Source: Acanthacorydalis orientalis
Lineage: Eukaryota > Arthropoda > Insecta > Megaloptera > Corydalidae
Length of the DNA: 64,000 nt
Direction of reading: 5' to 3'
Assembly: GCA_034766995.1 (NCBI GenBank)
Contig: CM068315.1
Coordinates: forward strand, 17,683,510 to 17,747,509
This document shows positions 22,641 through 36,078 of this stretch, piece by piece. The position numbers and the translations under genes are program-made. A model generated the notes under the pieces. It saw only the letters and a program-made list of their open reading frames with translations, did no database searches and was not told where the DNA came from. Each line of letters begins with the position of its first letter. Positions within the stretch are counted from its first letter, which is position 1.

Positions 22641-23930
22641 TGTATATTCAGTGGAATGTATTGATATGCTTTTAGATGTACTCGAACATCGAAAGTTATT
22701 TAATGGCAATTGATTCAAGATTTATTTAAAAATGAATTTAATTTTTAAAGAACATAAATAACTTAAGCTCCATATCCGGAGATAAATTGATTATATTAAG
22801 AAAACATTTTACTAAGTATTAAATTGTAATAAATACTTTCATAAAAAAAATTGACATAGATATTACATTAACCAAAAAAAAGCTAAACAGATCACCAATA
22901 AGGATTATTTTAAAAACTGCCAAGTTTATTAAAATATTAAAGTTATTTTCCTACTAAATAAATATGGGTAAGGAAATTATCAAATGATTGATTCACTGTA
23001 AAAATATTTTAAATAAAAATATATATTTTAAATCCTTGTGAAATATTTTACAAGTATTTTGACTCGGTTTTCATTTTTTATAGTTTTAATACAAAAACCA
23101 AGTTTATTTTTTAATTAAATCTCATGATTTGAAATCGATTAAGCTTAGATAATTTCTAAAACACAAAATCTTGTATACTTTAATTGTTAAGAATTTTATA
23201 TAATGTAAATATCTGTCTCGGTAAGTTAGTTAATACTTTTATTGCATCAGAATATAAAATTATTTCTTACTGCATTCATAATTTTTTGTAAAAAAAATAT
23301 TTCATGTTAAGAAATATTTAATATGCTTCAGTCGTAATGATGATATTAAAAAATGATGAGCGTGGTCGCCATACGCGTTAGAAGTGGACCTTCTGTAAGG
23401 AAGAGCGAAGAAAAGACAATCGGATTATGCAATAGATAGAACGATTTACTTTAATTTAATTCAAATTGACACACTATCACAACTGGTTGAAATATATAAT
23501 ACACATAATATAATTTGCAAAATATTATACAGAGCGATACAAAAATACAAAATCTATTATATTAATATATATTAGATACCATGTGATATAAATAATATGA
23601 TACAGATCGAGAAAAATTATTAACACAGGTTAAAATTAAAATGAAAAACGTTAATAGAAACAAATCGTTTCTATTCAGCAATACACGCTACTTTTTCTCC
23701 TCCCTGCCATCATCGACTCATGGTTCAGTAATAGTTCGGCGAGAAAGTGAAACGAAATAGTAAAACGAGCCGTCCTTACTCTACCCCCACCAGTGTCATT
23801 CGCCAAACAACTACGCTGTTGACTTCCGTTTCACTTTGATATCTATGAAGTGGACTCGTACCACCGAACCCGAAGAAGTTTCACTTCAATAATCAGATAT
23901 TATTATTGAAATAAATTATATAAGTGGAAA
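22641..23930. other. AT-rich DNA with a small GC-richer patch
   Basis: About 23690-23890 is less AT-rich, with CTACCCCCACCAGTGTCATT. No gene is recognised. Confidence 0.35.
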
Positions 23931-24080
23931 CATTCACAAGTGAATTCTTTTTACCCCGCTAACCACAAACAAATTTTCTAGTCAAAAATGTTTAATAAAT
24001 TATTATTCATCACTTTTGATTGTTGTTTAAGCTCGTTTCAATGACGATGCTTGACAATCATTTTCAGAACGCTACATTAC
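23931..24080 (+). repeat. dispersed ~130-bp repeat, copy 3
   Basis: Blocks in order: CATTCACAAGTGAATTC, ACCACAAACAAATTTTCTAG, TCAAAAATGTTTAATAAATT, ATTATTCATCACTTTTGATT, GTTGTTTAAGCTCGTTTCAA, TGACGATGCTTGACAATCAT and TTTCAGAACGCTA. It is one of the best-preserved copies. Confidence 0.7.
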
Positions 24081-26540
24081 CAAAAATGAATAATAGTTTG
24101 TGTTGAAAAAGAATTCATTAGTGAAATATATACACTGTCATAAATATATTATATCTGAAACCTTGTTCTAATGCGATTTCATTTTATACGAAATCATATC
24201 TTATTCTATAAAATATTAAAGTATTTCTGTAATAATCTTATTCAGAACTATTTTTATGAGGAGAGAAAGATGATTGCTACACAAATGTAGACGAACATTG
24301 AAACATACTATGAAGATACTATTTTATATAACTTTTTATTTATAAGTAGATTATATATTTTGTTAATAATTGATTTGTTTATATCCTATTAATTATATTA
24401 TAATATTCACACAAACATTTTACTATCCACTGGTGTTCCATCGACTATACGTATCCGATACAAGAACCTCAGGAGGACCTCTATTCGTTTGAGCTACTCG
24501 CCGCTCGGTGGCGAAAGTTGTATCATTATCATTTCGTTTCTCTGGCATCACCGACACAGATTTACCTCATTAGATAAAAAACTGGTTTAGCTGAGCACAT
24601 TGTTCGCTTCGGTCGAAAACTGTTCCGGCATCTCTTTGGAATTCGTTGTAGTTGTGCGTTCGTATCATTAAAATAAAACTGTTATTGAACTACGTATATC
24701 CATTTAAATAATGTCGATTTTTTTGAACGCGACCAGTTTAAATTGGCCTACAGAGCTGCTTATACGTCCTTCGATACAGAATTCTTGTCGCGTTTGATTC
24801 CATATTTGAAAAAGTATTGATCTATCTAGTCTTATATTAATTGTTCTCGTCAAAATTCTATCTATATGGAACAGATTAATTTGTAATTGGGTAAAGGTTA
24901 CTATAACAGTGAAAGTGCTGTTAGATGTATATATATTTAATAGGTAGATTTAGTTCTAAGTAAATAATCTTATTATTTCCTGGCCAATCCATTTTATACT
25001 TTGATGCAGATTTAATTATTGAACAGGGATTTTGTTGGAGAATAATGTATGTAATAGGAATCAGAGTGGATCATTTAATCACTATCAATAAAAATTAATC
25101 AAAAAATATTTATCTATAACTAAATCTTACGATTTTTACAAAATTTAATTTAAAAAAAAAACATTAAAGCGTTTGTCTTATGACTAAATAAGAAATTTAT
25201 GATAACTGCTCGTCCTTTAATTATCAATGAAGTTTTTGAACAGATAAAAATAAAATCTATTATTAAAATATACTAAAATAATTTATACCAAACAAATGGC
25301 TTTATAATAAAATATTATTATTTTATCCAAAAATTTTTTCTTAATAATTGAAAATTCTTTAACGCAGTTTACTTTCTGAAAGAAAAGTATTTCTTTTTAG
25401 AAATATTTTCTAGTTGTACTGTATTTAATGTTTTCTTTTTGTATAGAAACATATTTTTAGTGGTAGAAAATTAATTTATGAGAACAGAATAATTCTTTTT
25501 AGTTCCGAATGAAACGAATACATTTATATATTGAATGGATCAAGTTATAGAATTTTAAATAAGTTAAAAATAAATCATGTACATCAAATAGGATTTATTA
25601 TTAATTACAAAGTAACTTTTAAATTCACAATTAAAAAAATAACATTATTGAGAAAAAATAATTACAGTTAATATTTTTATTTCATTCGATTATATTTCAT
25701 GTTAGTCCGTTGTTGATACCTTTATTGATAAATATATCAAACATATATTTCATAAGATACACATAGAGTCAAAGTACATACATTGCTCAAAAGTAAGAAG
25801 CTCCGAGAACACCACGTACATAATATAAACTTTGCTGAATATAAATGTGAAATCATGAATAATAGCTTTGACTGCAATGCTGGACGTTCGAATAGAACGC
25901 TTACACCCCTTTATGCAGTATTGTTGGACGTCAAAGAGTAAAGGGTTGTTTTTATATTTATGACTGTATTGTTACATATAAACTATTATTTTACATTTGC
26001 CATATGTTTACATATATTTGTAAATACAGTGCTTCCGGTCAATTAATGTATTAATAATTGATTTTATGTCACAAACTATATTCGAATGAGAAAATACTGT
26101 TCGGAAATTCATCGTTCACTGGAATAATGCAAAATTATTGTGTTTTAAAATATTTACGTGGATTTAACAAATAATCGCCAGTGATCGAGTCAGAAAGTTT
26201 TACTATCATTTTCATTGAAAACGGATAGACATAGAATTTACGGATTAGTTGTTGTTTTAGTTGACATTAAAAATGACTTAATCGTATTTGATTTCTTAAT
26301 TTCTTAAGATTACAATCGAATATTTGCATTATTTCACATTTTTCATATCGATCTAAAGTGTATTGATTATTTTTATAAGGAAAAATCCATTAAAAGAAAA
26401 GTTGATTGCTAAGAATGACAATGTAACAATTTTTTTCGATTAAAATTTAATCACAGTTTTTAATATAAGACGCTCTAATAAATAAAATCAATTCAAACAT
26501 AGTTTATGCTATAAAATATTGGACAAGAATAAAACTAATG
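24081..26540. other. AT-rich DNA with a GC-richer island
   Basis: About 24420-24700 is less AT-rich (GAACCTCAGGAGGACCTC, CGCCGCTCGGTGGCG). It has no sustained frame or tRNA fold. About 25780-25940 also rises slightly in GC. Nothing else is supported. Confidence 0.35.
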
Positions 26541-26672
26541 TTCTCCAAATGAATTCTTTTTTCATTCCACAAACTACAAAATAAATCCATATCTAAAATG
26601 TTTAATAAATAATTACTGATTACTGTTTATGCACATTTCGACAGCAATGAAATCATTATCATAGCGTTATGC
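26541..26672 (+). repeat. dispersed ~130-bp repeat, copy 4
   Basis: Blocks in order: CTCCAAATGAATTC, TTTTTTCATTCCACAAACTA, ATCTAAAATGTTTAATAAAT, AATTACTGATTACTGTTTAT, GCACATTTCGACAGCAATGA and ATCATTATCATAGCGTTA. Confidence 0.7.
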
Positions 26673-28423
26673 TATTGAAATATCTGAGTTTAAATGTATA
26701 CTCTGTGTATTCGTAACCAAAAAAATATCTTTTTGTAGTTGCAACATCGATCTTCATGTCGGTGAACATCTCTTTTAAATTCTTTCGAGGTTTCTCTTTT
26801 TGAAATTTTCATTTTTTAATCAAAGATTGAATTAAAGTCAAAAAACAGACATGGTTTTTATTTATCGATTCGAGAAAATCTGATAATTTTCAGTCGACAT
26901 CAAAATGTAAAAATCAAATCGAATGACTATTTTTATGCTCGTTTACCATTTACTATTTATAGAACTAGAATCACCGGATCATTTGTTAAAATGTAAAAAT
27001 AAAACAGTGTATGTTTCTAGTTGTGGCTACATTATTTTGTGTGTACATATAAATATACGCAGTAAGTTATATTCCGAGACAAGAAGACATACTTAATAGC
27101 GTAATGAGTTTTATCTACAATATACGTAAAGTTCACATAACTTGTAGCTATTACAGCACCTAACACCTACTACCTAGAGTAGATGGATGGTAAAATTTAT
27201 CCACGACCCATGTCACATCGGACCTGCATGCATGTTTACAAGAATATACACATTCGTATACTCTCATAACACATATACACGTTTGAAATATGCACATGTA
27301 CACCCACAATTTATAAAGTGTTATGAACTCTGGCCAATACATCACCTCGTTGTGTGTGGATACCATAAAGGTATAATATATAAGCTGATAACTATGAGAA
27401 CATAATTACTTTTACTGTAGGTGGTTTTCTTCATCATCGCTTTTGTTGACTAATATAATTATTTTTTATTAATTACTTTATTGTTTGAAATTCGTTCCTT
27501 TTCAATTGTGTTTCGGTTTGAATTTTAAATTGTTTTTTTTTTATGTTATTGTTCCCTTTCGCTCCTCTCTCCTCACGAGTGTTACTTTTTTCTAAGTACA
27601 GTCAATGAAATCGGAGAATGAAATGTGATTTTATGAATTCAATAGAGAATAAATCTTTTACATATATACAAACTCACACATACACTGATGAATATATTTA
27701 TAATTTGTTCGATATAGTTAAACGCTTAATATCTAGGAATCATTTCTATTTATAGAATATCATTGTACGATTCTCGTTTTTCCACTCTGATGACTTAAAC
27801 TAAAATTGTATTTTTAAAGTTACATTAATGTATATTTAAACTGTTTTTGTTATGTTCTGCTTAGGTAAAAAAAACACATATTTGTTATCAACTAAATTCC
27901 ATCTTTCCCCAATTAATAATTGAATACTCCATTTACACGTTAATATTAATATTTTATATCATCACATAAGTACTACACCTTAATCGAGGGTTTAAATCCC
28001 TTCTAGCGACGCGTATGAACAATGACAAAATATTCTATATATCCCTCAAAGCATAACGAACAGAGAATCCATTCGTTGTTATTCTACGTCATTTCACAGA
28101 TAAGATAATCATTTAGAATGTTTAATCTATTTCTTTAACAAGAGAACAACCAATTTTTAAATTTTTAATAGAAAATAAAAATTGTGGTTTTCGTTGCTGT
28201 TGCTAAATTAATTTTACGTATAATTTTTTGTTTTTACAAATTAAAAAAATCGGTATTTGATTATAAACGTTTAGATTTTTTACTTGAAAGTATTTAAATG
28301 GAGATGATTTTTGATTTTTAAACAGAGTTTTTCTTTATAAGTTCGAAATAACTATATAAATTTAAATTATTATTCTTTTTAACTAAATTATAAACGTTTC
28401 TTGGACAGCCATATTTTTATTAT
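26673..28423. other. AT-rich DNA, no gene seen
   Basis: Overlapping open frames on opposite strands at 27160-27405 have no recognisable features. A T-arm-like GAGGGTTTAAATCCCTT near 27985 has no matching acceptor stem and is not a tRNA. Confidence 0.35.
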
Positions 28424-28468
28424 AACACTATAAAATTTATATTTATTCAATATAAATTTTATAGTGTT
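28424..28468. repeat. perfect 20-bp inverted repeat with 5-base loop
   Basis: The arm AACACTATAAAATTTATATT (28424-28443) is exactly complementary to 28449-28468. The loop is TATTC. Complementarity stops sharply at both outer ends. Confidence 0.92.
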
Positions 28469-30540
28469 TAGTAAATTGTTAATTAAAAACATAAATGGAA
28501 CGTTTGTCACTTAGCTATAGCTATATTGTTTCAATTTTGTAACGAAATGACAAAATGAAAATTTAATACGAGTTATGTTACATAGCTTTGAGTAATTGTT
28601 GTTTTATGATAATAACAGGACAATTATTATATTTTTATATTTTGCACAATGGATGTGAAACTTGTACACGTAATCATTTATAATATTTTTTCTTCATTTC
28701 GTATATAATTGAACAAATCAACAAACATTGCATCAATGAAAAATAGTATTGTTTTAATAGTTTGCTGACATGCATGTACGTATACTGGAATTACATAAAA
28801 GAATTCATGAGAATGAGTATTGTTTACATATGTGGAATGCAAATTACATTTAATGCTAGAATGAAATTGATACGACCAGTTGATTCTCTTTAATAATAAT
28901 AATGTGAATTTTGTTTTCAAATATATATGACTAATGTTTCGTTTCTGAGAATCATTATCTGCGTTCGATTCGAATATGTGAAATTTATTACAAATAATAA
29001 TAAAACAATGTACGTTGAATTGAAATTTTCGTTGTTTGTTTTACATGTAATCGAAATGAAGTAATCTCGTTTCCTTTTATATGATTAATTAAATAGTCGT
29101 TTTGTCGTGCTCATTCGCTGAGAACGGATTTGATTCTCACAAATTCTATTTTCTATCATTTTCATATTCATGAAATGAATTCACGGATTGCATTAAAAAC
29201 AGTTTTTTATTTGTAAATATGCTTTTATATAATCCGATAATTTCATTTCTTCTTGCCCATTTATTTCATGTATTTTTCTTGTTACAGCCTATCTATAGAA
29301 GATTATAAGTGTGCGTCCATTCTCAAAATGAAATTAAATTGTATAATAGTGCCAAAGGTAATGTGAACTTTAATCTCTTAACATGTATTTAATTTTTTTA
29401 ATCAATAACTATATTTAAGTAAAAAACCGTTATCGATTATTAAACCATTATTAAATTCCAAATCGTAAAATTACATTAGAATAAATATTATCTTGTTTTT
29501 AAACGTTTAAATTATTATGATTTTTTTTAGTTAAATTAAAATAAATATTTTTTGTCGCTTGGTAATAAATAATTACACATTTTTTATTCTGTTGATTTTT
29601 GAGTATAATTTTTTTTAAAAAAAACAAATTAAGAGATCAAATGATTTTTAGGTTTATATACATTTTTAATGTATAAAAAAGTCTAAATCATAGTTTAGAT
29701 GTACTTTCTCTGTAATCAATTTTATGGTATATTGATTTTCGTGTTGTGTTTAGAAAACAATATTTTTACAGTTTTTAAATAAGTAAAATTTATTTTAATG
29801 TAAATAATTGTCTGTTTGAAATAAAGCATTAAGATTTAATTAAATTATTTTCCACGTTTAGTATAGAATGTGTTAGAATTTTTGATTTATTTATTCGAAT
29901 ATAATACGTAATTGGTTAGAATCTAGATATGCGATAGATACTATTTTTCTTTAGCAAATGTTTATTTTAGCACATTTAATAATTTTTTGGAGTTGAAAAT
30001 TTGATGTTAGTCTACGATTAATATACGTGTTTTCATTCATACTCATTATCTTTTTAAGTTTTTGAGAATAAATTGAGAGAAGGATTTTGCCAAAAAAATG
30101 TTTTTTCCTTGCTGGAAACTATTACAGATTTGTCATCTTAAGCAGTTGTATTCTTATTTATTTTAAATAGAATTTTATTTGTTGAAATTTACGTTTTTAA
30201 ATTTAATTTTCTATTTGTCTACTGTGTTATTGTACATCTTTTGACTGTAATGTTCACTTCTCTTCTTGTCTTTTGATTAATCATGTTCTGTTGAAAATGC
30301 TGGAGGGATGCAATTCGTTCCTTTTTTAAAATATTTCAAACTTATCAGTTGAAATTCTGTAGAGCAACTTTCCACCTACAAATCGTGTATCATTTTTCAC
30401 GCTTCCACCGATTCAATAAGAAAACGACGAACTGTGGCAAAATTCAGATAACCTTACCGTAAGAGAGCAGCGTTATGACACTAATAAATATAATAGAATA
30501 ATAGTTGTTGAACGGAATACGCCGCTTGTTCAAATGTATT
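28469..30540. other. AT-rich DNA, no gene seen
   Basis: The minus-strand open frame at 28678-28920 has no recognisable features. No repeats of note. Confidence 0.4.
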
Positions 30541-30910
30541 CGTGTATTAGTTTATTGGCCAGAAGTCGACGTAATGTCACACCGTCTTAAGATTTATGGT
30601 CGGGTATAAAACAAAACTGTGCCGGTTGGCGTATACGTTATACGACTATACATAGTATGTGTACGAGCTCAACTCCCGGACACGCTATTACGCCACGCGC
30701 CTAGACTTTACTGCTCATTATGTCAGAATATTATGAATGTACACATTCTGTCCGAACCGTTTTACGGCTAATATCGTCACGAATTGTTGTATATTCAATC
30801 AATTGTATGGTCTTTCGCACATTGTACCGTAAAATAAAACAGACCTCGCGTCGACGTTTACTTCGTTCTTCGTTTCCAGCGTCTTTTGTGCTCGTATCTA
30901 ATTAACTGCT
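30540..30910. promoter_or_regulatory. GC-richer island, candidate regulatory region
   Basis: This segment is CpG-richer than its surroundings (CCGGACACGCTATTACGCCACGCGCC near 30677-30702) and ends at a TA array. The open frame at 30720-30905 starts within it, but the protein has no recognisable motif. A regulatory role is inferred from composition only. Confidence 0.22.
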
Positions 30911-30964
30911 TATATTAACTTAATGGTATTTGTAGTATTATTACAAAAGGTCTGTTTTCGCACA

Positions 30965-30967
<3 letters not shown>

Positions 30968-31021
<54 letters not shown>
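30968..31021. repeat. (TA)n microsatellite
   Basis: A perfect TA run of about 54 bases. Confidence 0.95.
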
Positions 31022-31025
<4 letters not shown>

Positions 31026-31201
31026 AAACGTGGCCGTATACAATAAATTAGAGATATTTCTCAAATTAAATGACGCAAAGAACCTTTTTATTAAGAATAT
31101 TTATTTAATTATGTAGAGTAAACATACTTTCTTGAATTTGAATGTCTTTTAATATTTATTTCATTCATTTACTTTATTTTGTTTTGCAAATTAATTCAGA
31201 T

Positions 31202-31223
31202 ACACACACACACACACATTTAT

Positions 31224-31301
<78 letters not shown>

Positions 31302-31371
31302 ATATATATATAGTATATATATAGTATATATATTATATATATATATATATATTATATTATATATATATTAC

Positions 31372-31414
<43 letters not shown>

Positions 31415-31415
31415 C

Positions 31416-31454
<39 letters not shown>
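31202..31454. repeat. large compound (CA)n-(TA)n array
   Basis: A short CA run (31202-31218) leads into about 235 bases of TA-dominated sequence. The TA part holds internal higher-order units: TATAGTATATA twice near 31310-31330, and ATTACATAATATATATAT twice near 31368 and 31412. It is the longest simple array in the window. Confidence 0.95.
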
Positions 31455-31456
<2 letters not shown>

Positions 31457-32022
31457 AATCTAAAAACATTTCCAGTAAATGTCAACGAAAGAGATAAATC
31501 GTAAATAAACATTTGAATTTTGAAATCTATGATTTTTTTATGTTTTAAGGTTTATATTTTTTCATAAATAATACCTTATAAATAATTTATGTAATAAATA
31601 CTCACATTTCGCGTCACTTTGACCGCAGAACAAAGTCCATCATGAATCTTTACTTTCTCAGTTCATAGGTTTCAAGTTTAATTCAATAAATTTTGTTCTT
31701 AGGTATTTTTTTAGGTTTAAATATATTATGTTGTAAAAATCAATAAACAGTTTTTTCTTTTTGTATTTCTTTCTATTTTCCCGTTAGTTTTAACGGGTTA
31801 TATACTAGTAACTATAATATGTAAATAAATGATTAATTATTATTATTTTATACATTTATTAAGAGGAATTTCTATTTTACATATTGTCTTTTTTATTTTG
31901 CGAAAATATTCTAATATTTTTAATCTTTATCAGACAATAAGCTTCTTAGATGATATTGATTTTTGGTTAAGGAAATATTGTTTAATGTAAAAATAAAAAA
32001 TTCTAAACTTGTATGAATTGTA

Positions 32023-32583
32023 CTAGGTTGATAGAAAAATAATTGCTGTTTATAACCTTCAAGTTTATATACTTTTTTAATTTAAGTAGTTTTAAGTGGT
32101 CTAGAACTATTGGATGACTGACGCCTAACTCCTGTGCAAGCTCTAGAATTGTTGTACGTTGTTCTGATTCAAGTAATGCCTTCAGTTAGTCATTTTAACT
32201 AAGGAAGGACGTCCACGATTTTCTTCATCTTCAAGGTTCTCGTCTCCAGTACGAAATTTTTGAAACCACCATTGCACCGTACGTTCCTTAACAGTACCCA
32301 CATCAAAATGATAGTTTAGTTTACGAACAGTGTCTATTGTTTTATCACCCGTTTTGAACACATACAAAAATTGCTCTTATTTACTTCTTTTCCATCTTTA
32401 ATTCAATAGTCCAATTTGAAGCAAAATTAATAATAAAACCAAAGTCGATGTTACCAAAATAGAGACTGAAAAATGCACTTTTAAATGATATTAACATAAA
32501 CACAATGAAATGGCACTTTCATTAAAAAAATTAAGGTTAGAATTCAAAAAACAAAAACCGCAATTATTTTCCTACCAACCTTA
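32023..32583 (-). mobile_element. deleted mariner derivative, family copy A
   Basis: The ends are CTAGGTTGATAGAAAAATAA (left) and TAAGGTTGGTAGGAAAATAA (right, read inward), both followed by TTGCNGTTT. Both are flanked by TA (32021-32022 and 32584-32585). At 561 bp it is less than half a normal mariner. On the minus strand it keeps the transposase N-terminus: FKTGDKTIDTVRKLN, ERTVQWWFQKFRTGDENLED and RGRPS (open at 32182-32367). A frameshifted second helix-turn-helix, LAQELGVSHPIVLDHLK, follows. The frame then passes straight into sequence leading to the terminal repeat. The whole catalytic domain is absent. The same junction is seen in copies B, C and D. Confidence 0.85.
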
Positions 32584-33939
32584 TAATTGATTGGATTGGA
32601 TACTTTTCTTTATCACAGAAGAGAAGAATTTTATATATTACATTTTTGTGTGCTTCTTAATAAGTATGCATCATTAGAAAGGTCAATAAACACAGGTAAA
32701 ACCGACACATTACAAAATACCAGCCAAGGAATGTATAAAATATTTTAGTGTAGAATATTTTTCATGACAGATTCGACATTGTTTCATTACCTGCAATAAT
32801 CGGGCTAGAAATATTTATGTCTCATGTGTATATTTGCGACCCGCATTCGAACAGATGTTTAAGTGACTGAGTGTGATTTATAGCGTCAACACAAGATATG
32901 ATAAAGAAAGCGAAATTAGAGGCGGAATGTTTCCCACGTACGATTTGCTTTCATTTCAGATACAAATCGTTCACGTACAACTGTTCGCAACCGTTTGTAT
33001 TCACAATTGAAGTCTGCATATTAAATTATATCGGAATAACTGAACTAAATACATTTTTGATTCGATTTTTATTTCCCGATACTTAAACTTTCACCGAACA
33101 CGAAACGCGCAATTAAATAAAATTATTAACACAATTGTTATTTAATTGTCGGTCTTGTCAGAAACATTAAATGAAAATTAATTTATCTTGTGTAACGTAC
33201 CTGCATATTATTATGACAAGTGTAAATGAGTGTTAGATTTGTTAACATCATTATTAATATTTTCTAAATTGTATGAAATGTTTGTACACATTGTACGATT
33301 AAATTAATTTTCGAAATTTATTATTCAGCAAATAAAATATTTATAATGAACTCCAATTTATTTGTACATTTTGGTATTGATAAATAAATTCATATATTTC
33401 TATTTTATGAATTGTTGATGACAGATATTAATTTTTAAATGATACACTATTGATTTTCATTAATTTTTACATTGAATTCAAGTTGTACACACAATTCAAT
33501 TTGTACTTTGACGCAATATTTTAACAGTGTGTTTAGTTCCATAATATGAATGATACAATACATTTTAACATATCTAAGACAACTCCTAAAATGTGTTATA
33601 GAATGATAATTTAATTTACCATTATTATTGATAAATATTATGTGGAAAACAATTGTTCCATTTCATGTTATTTATATTCTAGTTTAAAATTTGAAAATTA
33701 TTGATACTTTCTTATAAATGTCTAGAGTTTACAAACACTGATAACTGTCTTCAAAATATCAGTTAGTTAAAAGAAATACCGGAGCGTAGCTGTGCTATGC
33801 TGCAGGATTTTAAAAGTAGAACTACGTCTGGACCTGCATAGTAAATGAAAGCCATGAGAATTGTAGATTATACATTTATTTTGTTTCGTTTTATTGGTTT
33901 CATTTTTTACATGTATAGGTGGAATGAATTCTTGGACAA
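32584..33939. other. AT-rich DNA, no gene seen
   Basis: An open frame at 32898-33086 and a minus frame at 33767-33985 show no recognised features. The latter only overlaps the end of the endonuclease-like remnant. Confidence 0.35.
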
Positions 33940-34407
33940 CTAGTAATAGACGATATAAGAGAAGTTTGAGATGTGGAGAGTGCATCTGAGTCTTTCCAAA
34001 TGTCTCACAAAAATTATATCTAGACAGGACCCGCCGAGAGTGGTTGGTTCTTTGGACGATGACTTTGGTAATCCAAAAATATCTCTCATGAAGTTGAGAA
34101 ATTGAGAGTTCTGACTAACCATTAATTCCAAGTTAAAATCGCCCACGAGTATGATAGGCATGTCATGATATCCTTCATCGGCTAGATATGGATTAAACTG
34201 ATAGATGTTCGAACTATATACAGACAGATAGTAGAAGAGAAAGGATGTATCTTTCAGAGTGATGTGCTCGGATTTATATAGACCGCGATAAGAAGTCACC
34301 TCTTGGAGCTGAGTGACGTAAGTTTCTCCGCTTGTCAACGACTGCGATGGCGAAGTCAGGCGCGGCGAATTCCATTCTTGCGTGCGGCCTTTAATCAAGT
34401 CCTATAT
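33940..34407 (-). pseudogene. EEP-type endonuclease domain fragment (Helentron or LINE-derived?)
   Basis: On the minus strand about 152 codons are open from a stop near 34407; there is no ATG start. The C-terminal half contains PIILVGDFNLEL, the GDFN motif of exonuclease/endonuclease/phosphatase (EEP) domains. It also has FLNFMRDIFGL, then TTLGGSCLDIIFVRHLERL, the usual T..GS.IDhhF region, and a final SNFSYIVYY where the family has an S-x-H motif. The His appears lost. The upstream part, YKSEHITLKDTSFLFYYLSV, resembles the portion preceding GDFN in EEP domains attached to PIF1-like helicases of Helentrons, or in non-LTR retrotransposons. Neither a helicase nor a reverse transcriptase was found nearby. 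It is an orphan, truncated fragment; the EEP call is firmer than the parent element. Confidence 0.55.
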
Positions 34408-36078
34408 TCTTATTTTCGTTCGATTTCCCATATATGTGACCTTTTATGAATCCTTCCACCCACAGCCACCCCTTTTAGTGCATTTTGCCGGTCGTGATGG
34501 TATTTTAATCCGAAATTCCTGGGCATGTTTGAAATTTTCACTACTATCATAAACTGGCTTTCGTAATTTAACTCAGATATAAATGTTATTATTGTTCACT
34601 GATATCGTTGTCTTTAAGCTATAAAACGAGATACTGCTCGTTTCCGTATCTCAAGTCATACTGACACAATCGACCCTGATTCATACCGCAGCGCCGAGCC
34701 AAGATCGATAAAAGTAGTCATTTTCGCCCCCTCCCTCACGAATTTGGCTCAATTACTTTACATATTATCAGGAAGCGACAGCTATCTTCTATCCAACGGT
34801 ATAAAAATTATTAACGTAGCTTTTATAGTTTCTATGCAATAAGCGTTTCAAAATTTGCACTTTTTGGGACATCCGAACTCCGTACGTACTCCCTTAAACA
34901 GATTTTGGAAAAGACATAGTTCTATGTCAAAAATATAAAACACAACTGTCAGAAATAAGAAAGACTAAAATAAACGACGGCCACCAGATAATTCCTTGTG
35001 TACACACATCACCATATTTAAATCAGATTACATTACAATTGTTCGGTAATAAATTTACAATGTATCAGCGATATTTTTCTCGAACATGTATTTGTGTGTA
35101 TACTCAACAAAGGAAGACATTTTTAACGTAATAAGATATTCGATGATTTATTGACATGTCCGTCTCCTCGTATGGAAATTCCTGCGGAGTCTCTAGTGTC
35201 ATACGACTAAGCCGATTCATAAAAATGTCACTGACCACTCAAAATGATTTAATACACGTACGTTACAACTCAATACATACACGTATTATATTGAAGTTAC
35301 AACATGTTCGAGTTTAAGCTTAATATGATTTTTTTACGCCACATCGTATAAATCATGTGAATTCGTGTCTCCGTACACACAGAACCATTAAATACGTGTA
35401 TTCAATTAAGGTGTGGTGTGCAGTTTCAAATATGTTTAAGTATTGAAATATGTTCGTATCTTGATATTGTAAATTATGTATATGTATGTATGAATGCACA
35501 TTACATACACATATGATTATTTCATAAATATAATATCAAGAAAATCTCTTATTCTGTTAATTAAACATCTGTTCGAAAAGATATAATTCATTTAAGATTA
35601 AATCAAGTTTTGATACTTGTCTAATTAGGCTACCTTTTTAATTCCGAATTATATTTAGATCAGTGTCAGTTAGTATTATTTAATTTCTTCTAATTAACTA
35701 CCAGATCTGTTCTCAGTCTGATTTAATAATTTTTAAAATTTAGAGCCAACTTCGGAATGTATATAGGTTCATTTCACAATTGATTCGTTATCAATCAGTA
35801 ATAATTAAATTTCAGATTGTAATACACAGAAGAAGTTAAAAATCAAAACTTTAGTACTTTCCCTTTTCTTCCGATATTCAGCACTCACAAGTCCTTGCCA
35901 TTGTCAGTTATTGTTATTAAGAAACAATATTAACAGTGTATGTGTTTCACTAGCAATTCTTTGGCCAATGGTAGTGTAAGAATTCAGTCATTAATCTTAT
36001 GATTGTCAATTACAATGACTGGCAATCTTGATTGATAGTATAAGGACCTATTTAGAGTTTTTCATTTTATCTCTTTTA
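34408..36078. other. unannotated DNA with moderate GC patches
   Basis: About 34420-34900 and 35140-35260 are less AT-rich. A short hairpin GAGATAC/GTATCTC lies near 34630-34655. No gene is recognised. Confidence 0.35.

Noticed and set aside
24420..24700. GC-richer patch checked for a structural RNA or exon
   Set aside because: Stops occur in all frames on both strands within short distance, and no cloverleaf or known RNA motif is seen.
27980..28015. T-arm-like GAGGGTTTAAATCCCTT suggesting a tRNA
   Set aside because: The loop lacks the conserved TTC, and no complementary acceptor, D-arm or anticodon arm is found upstream.
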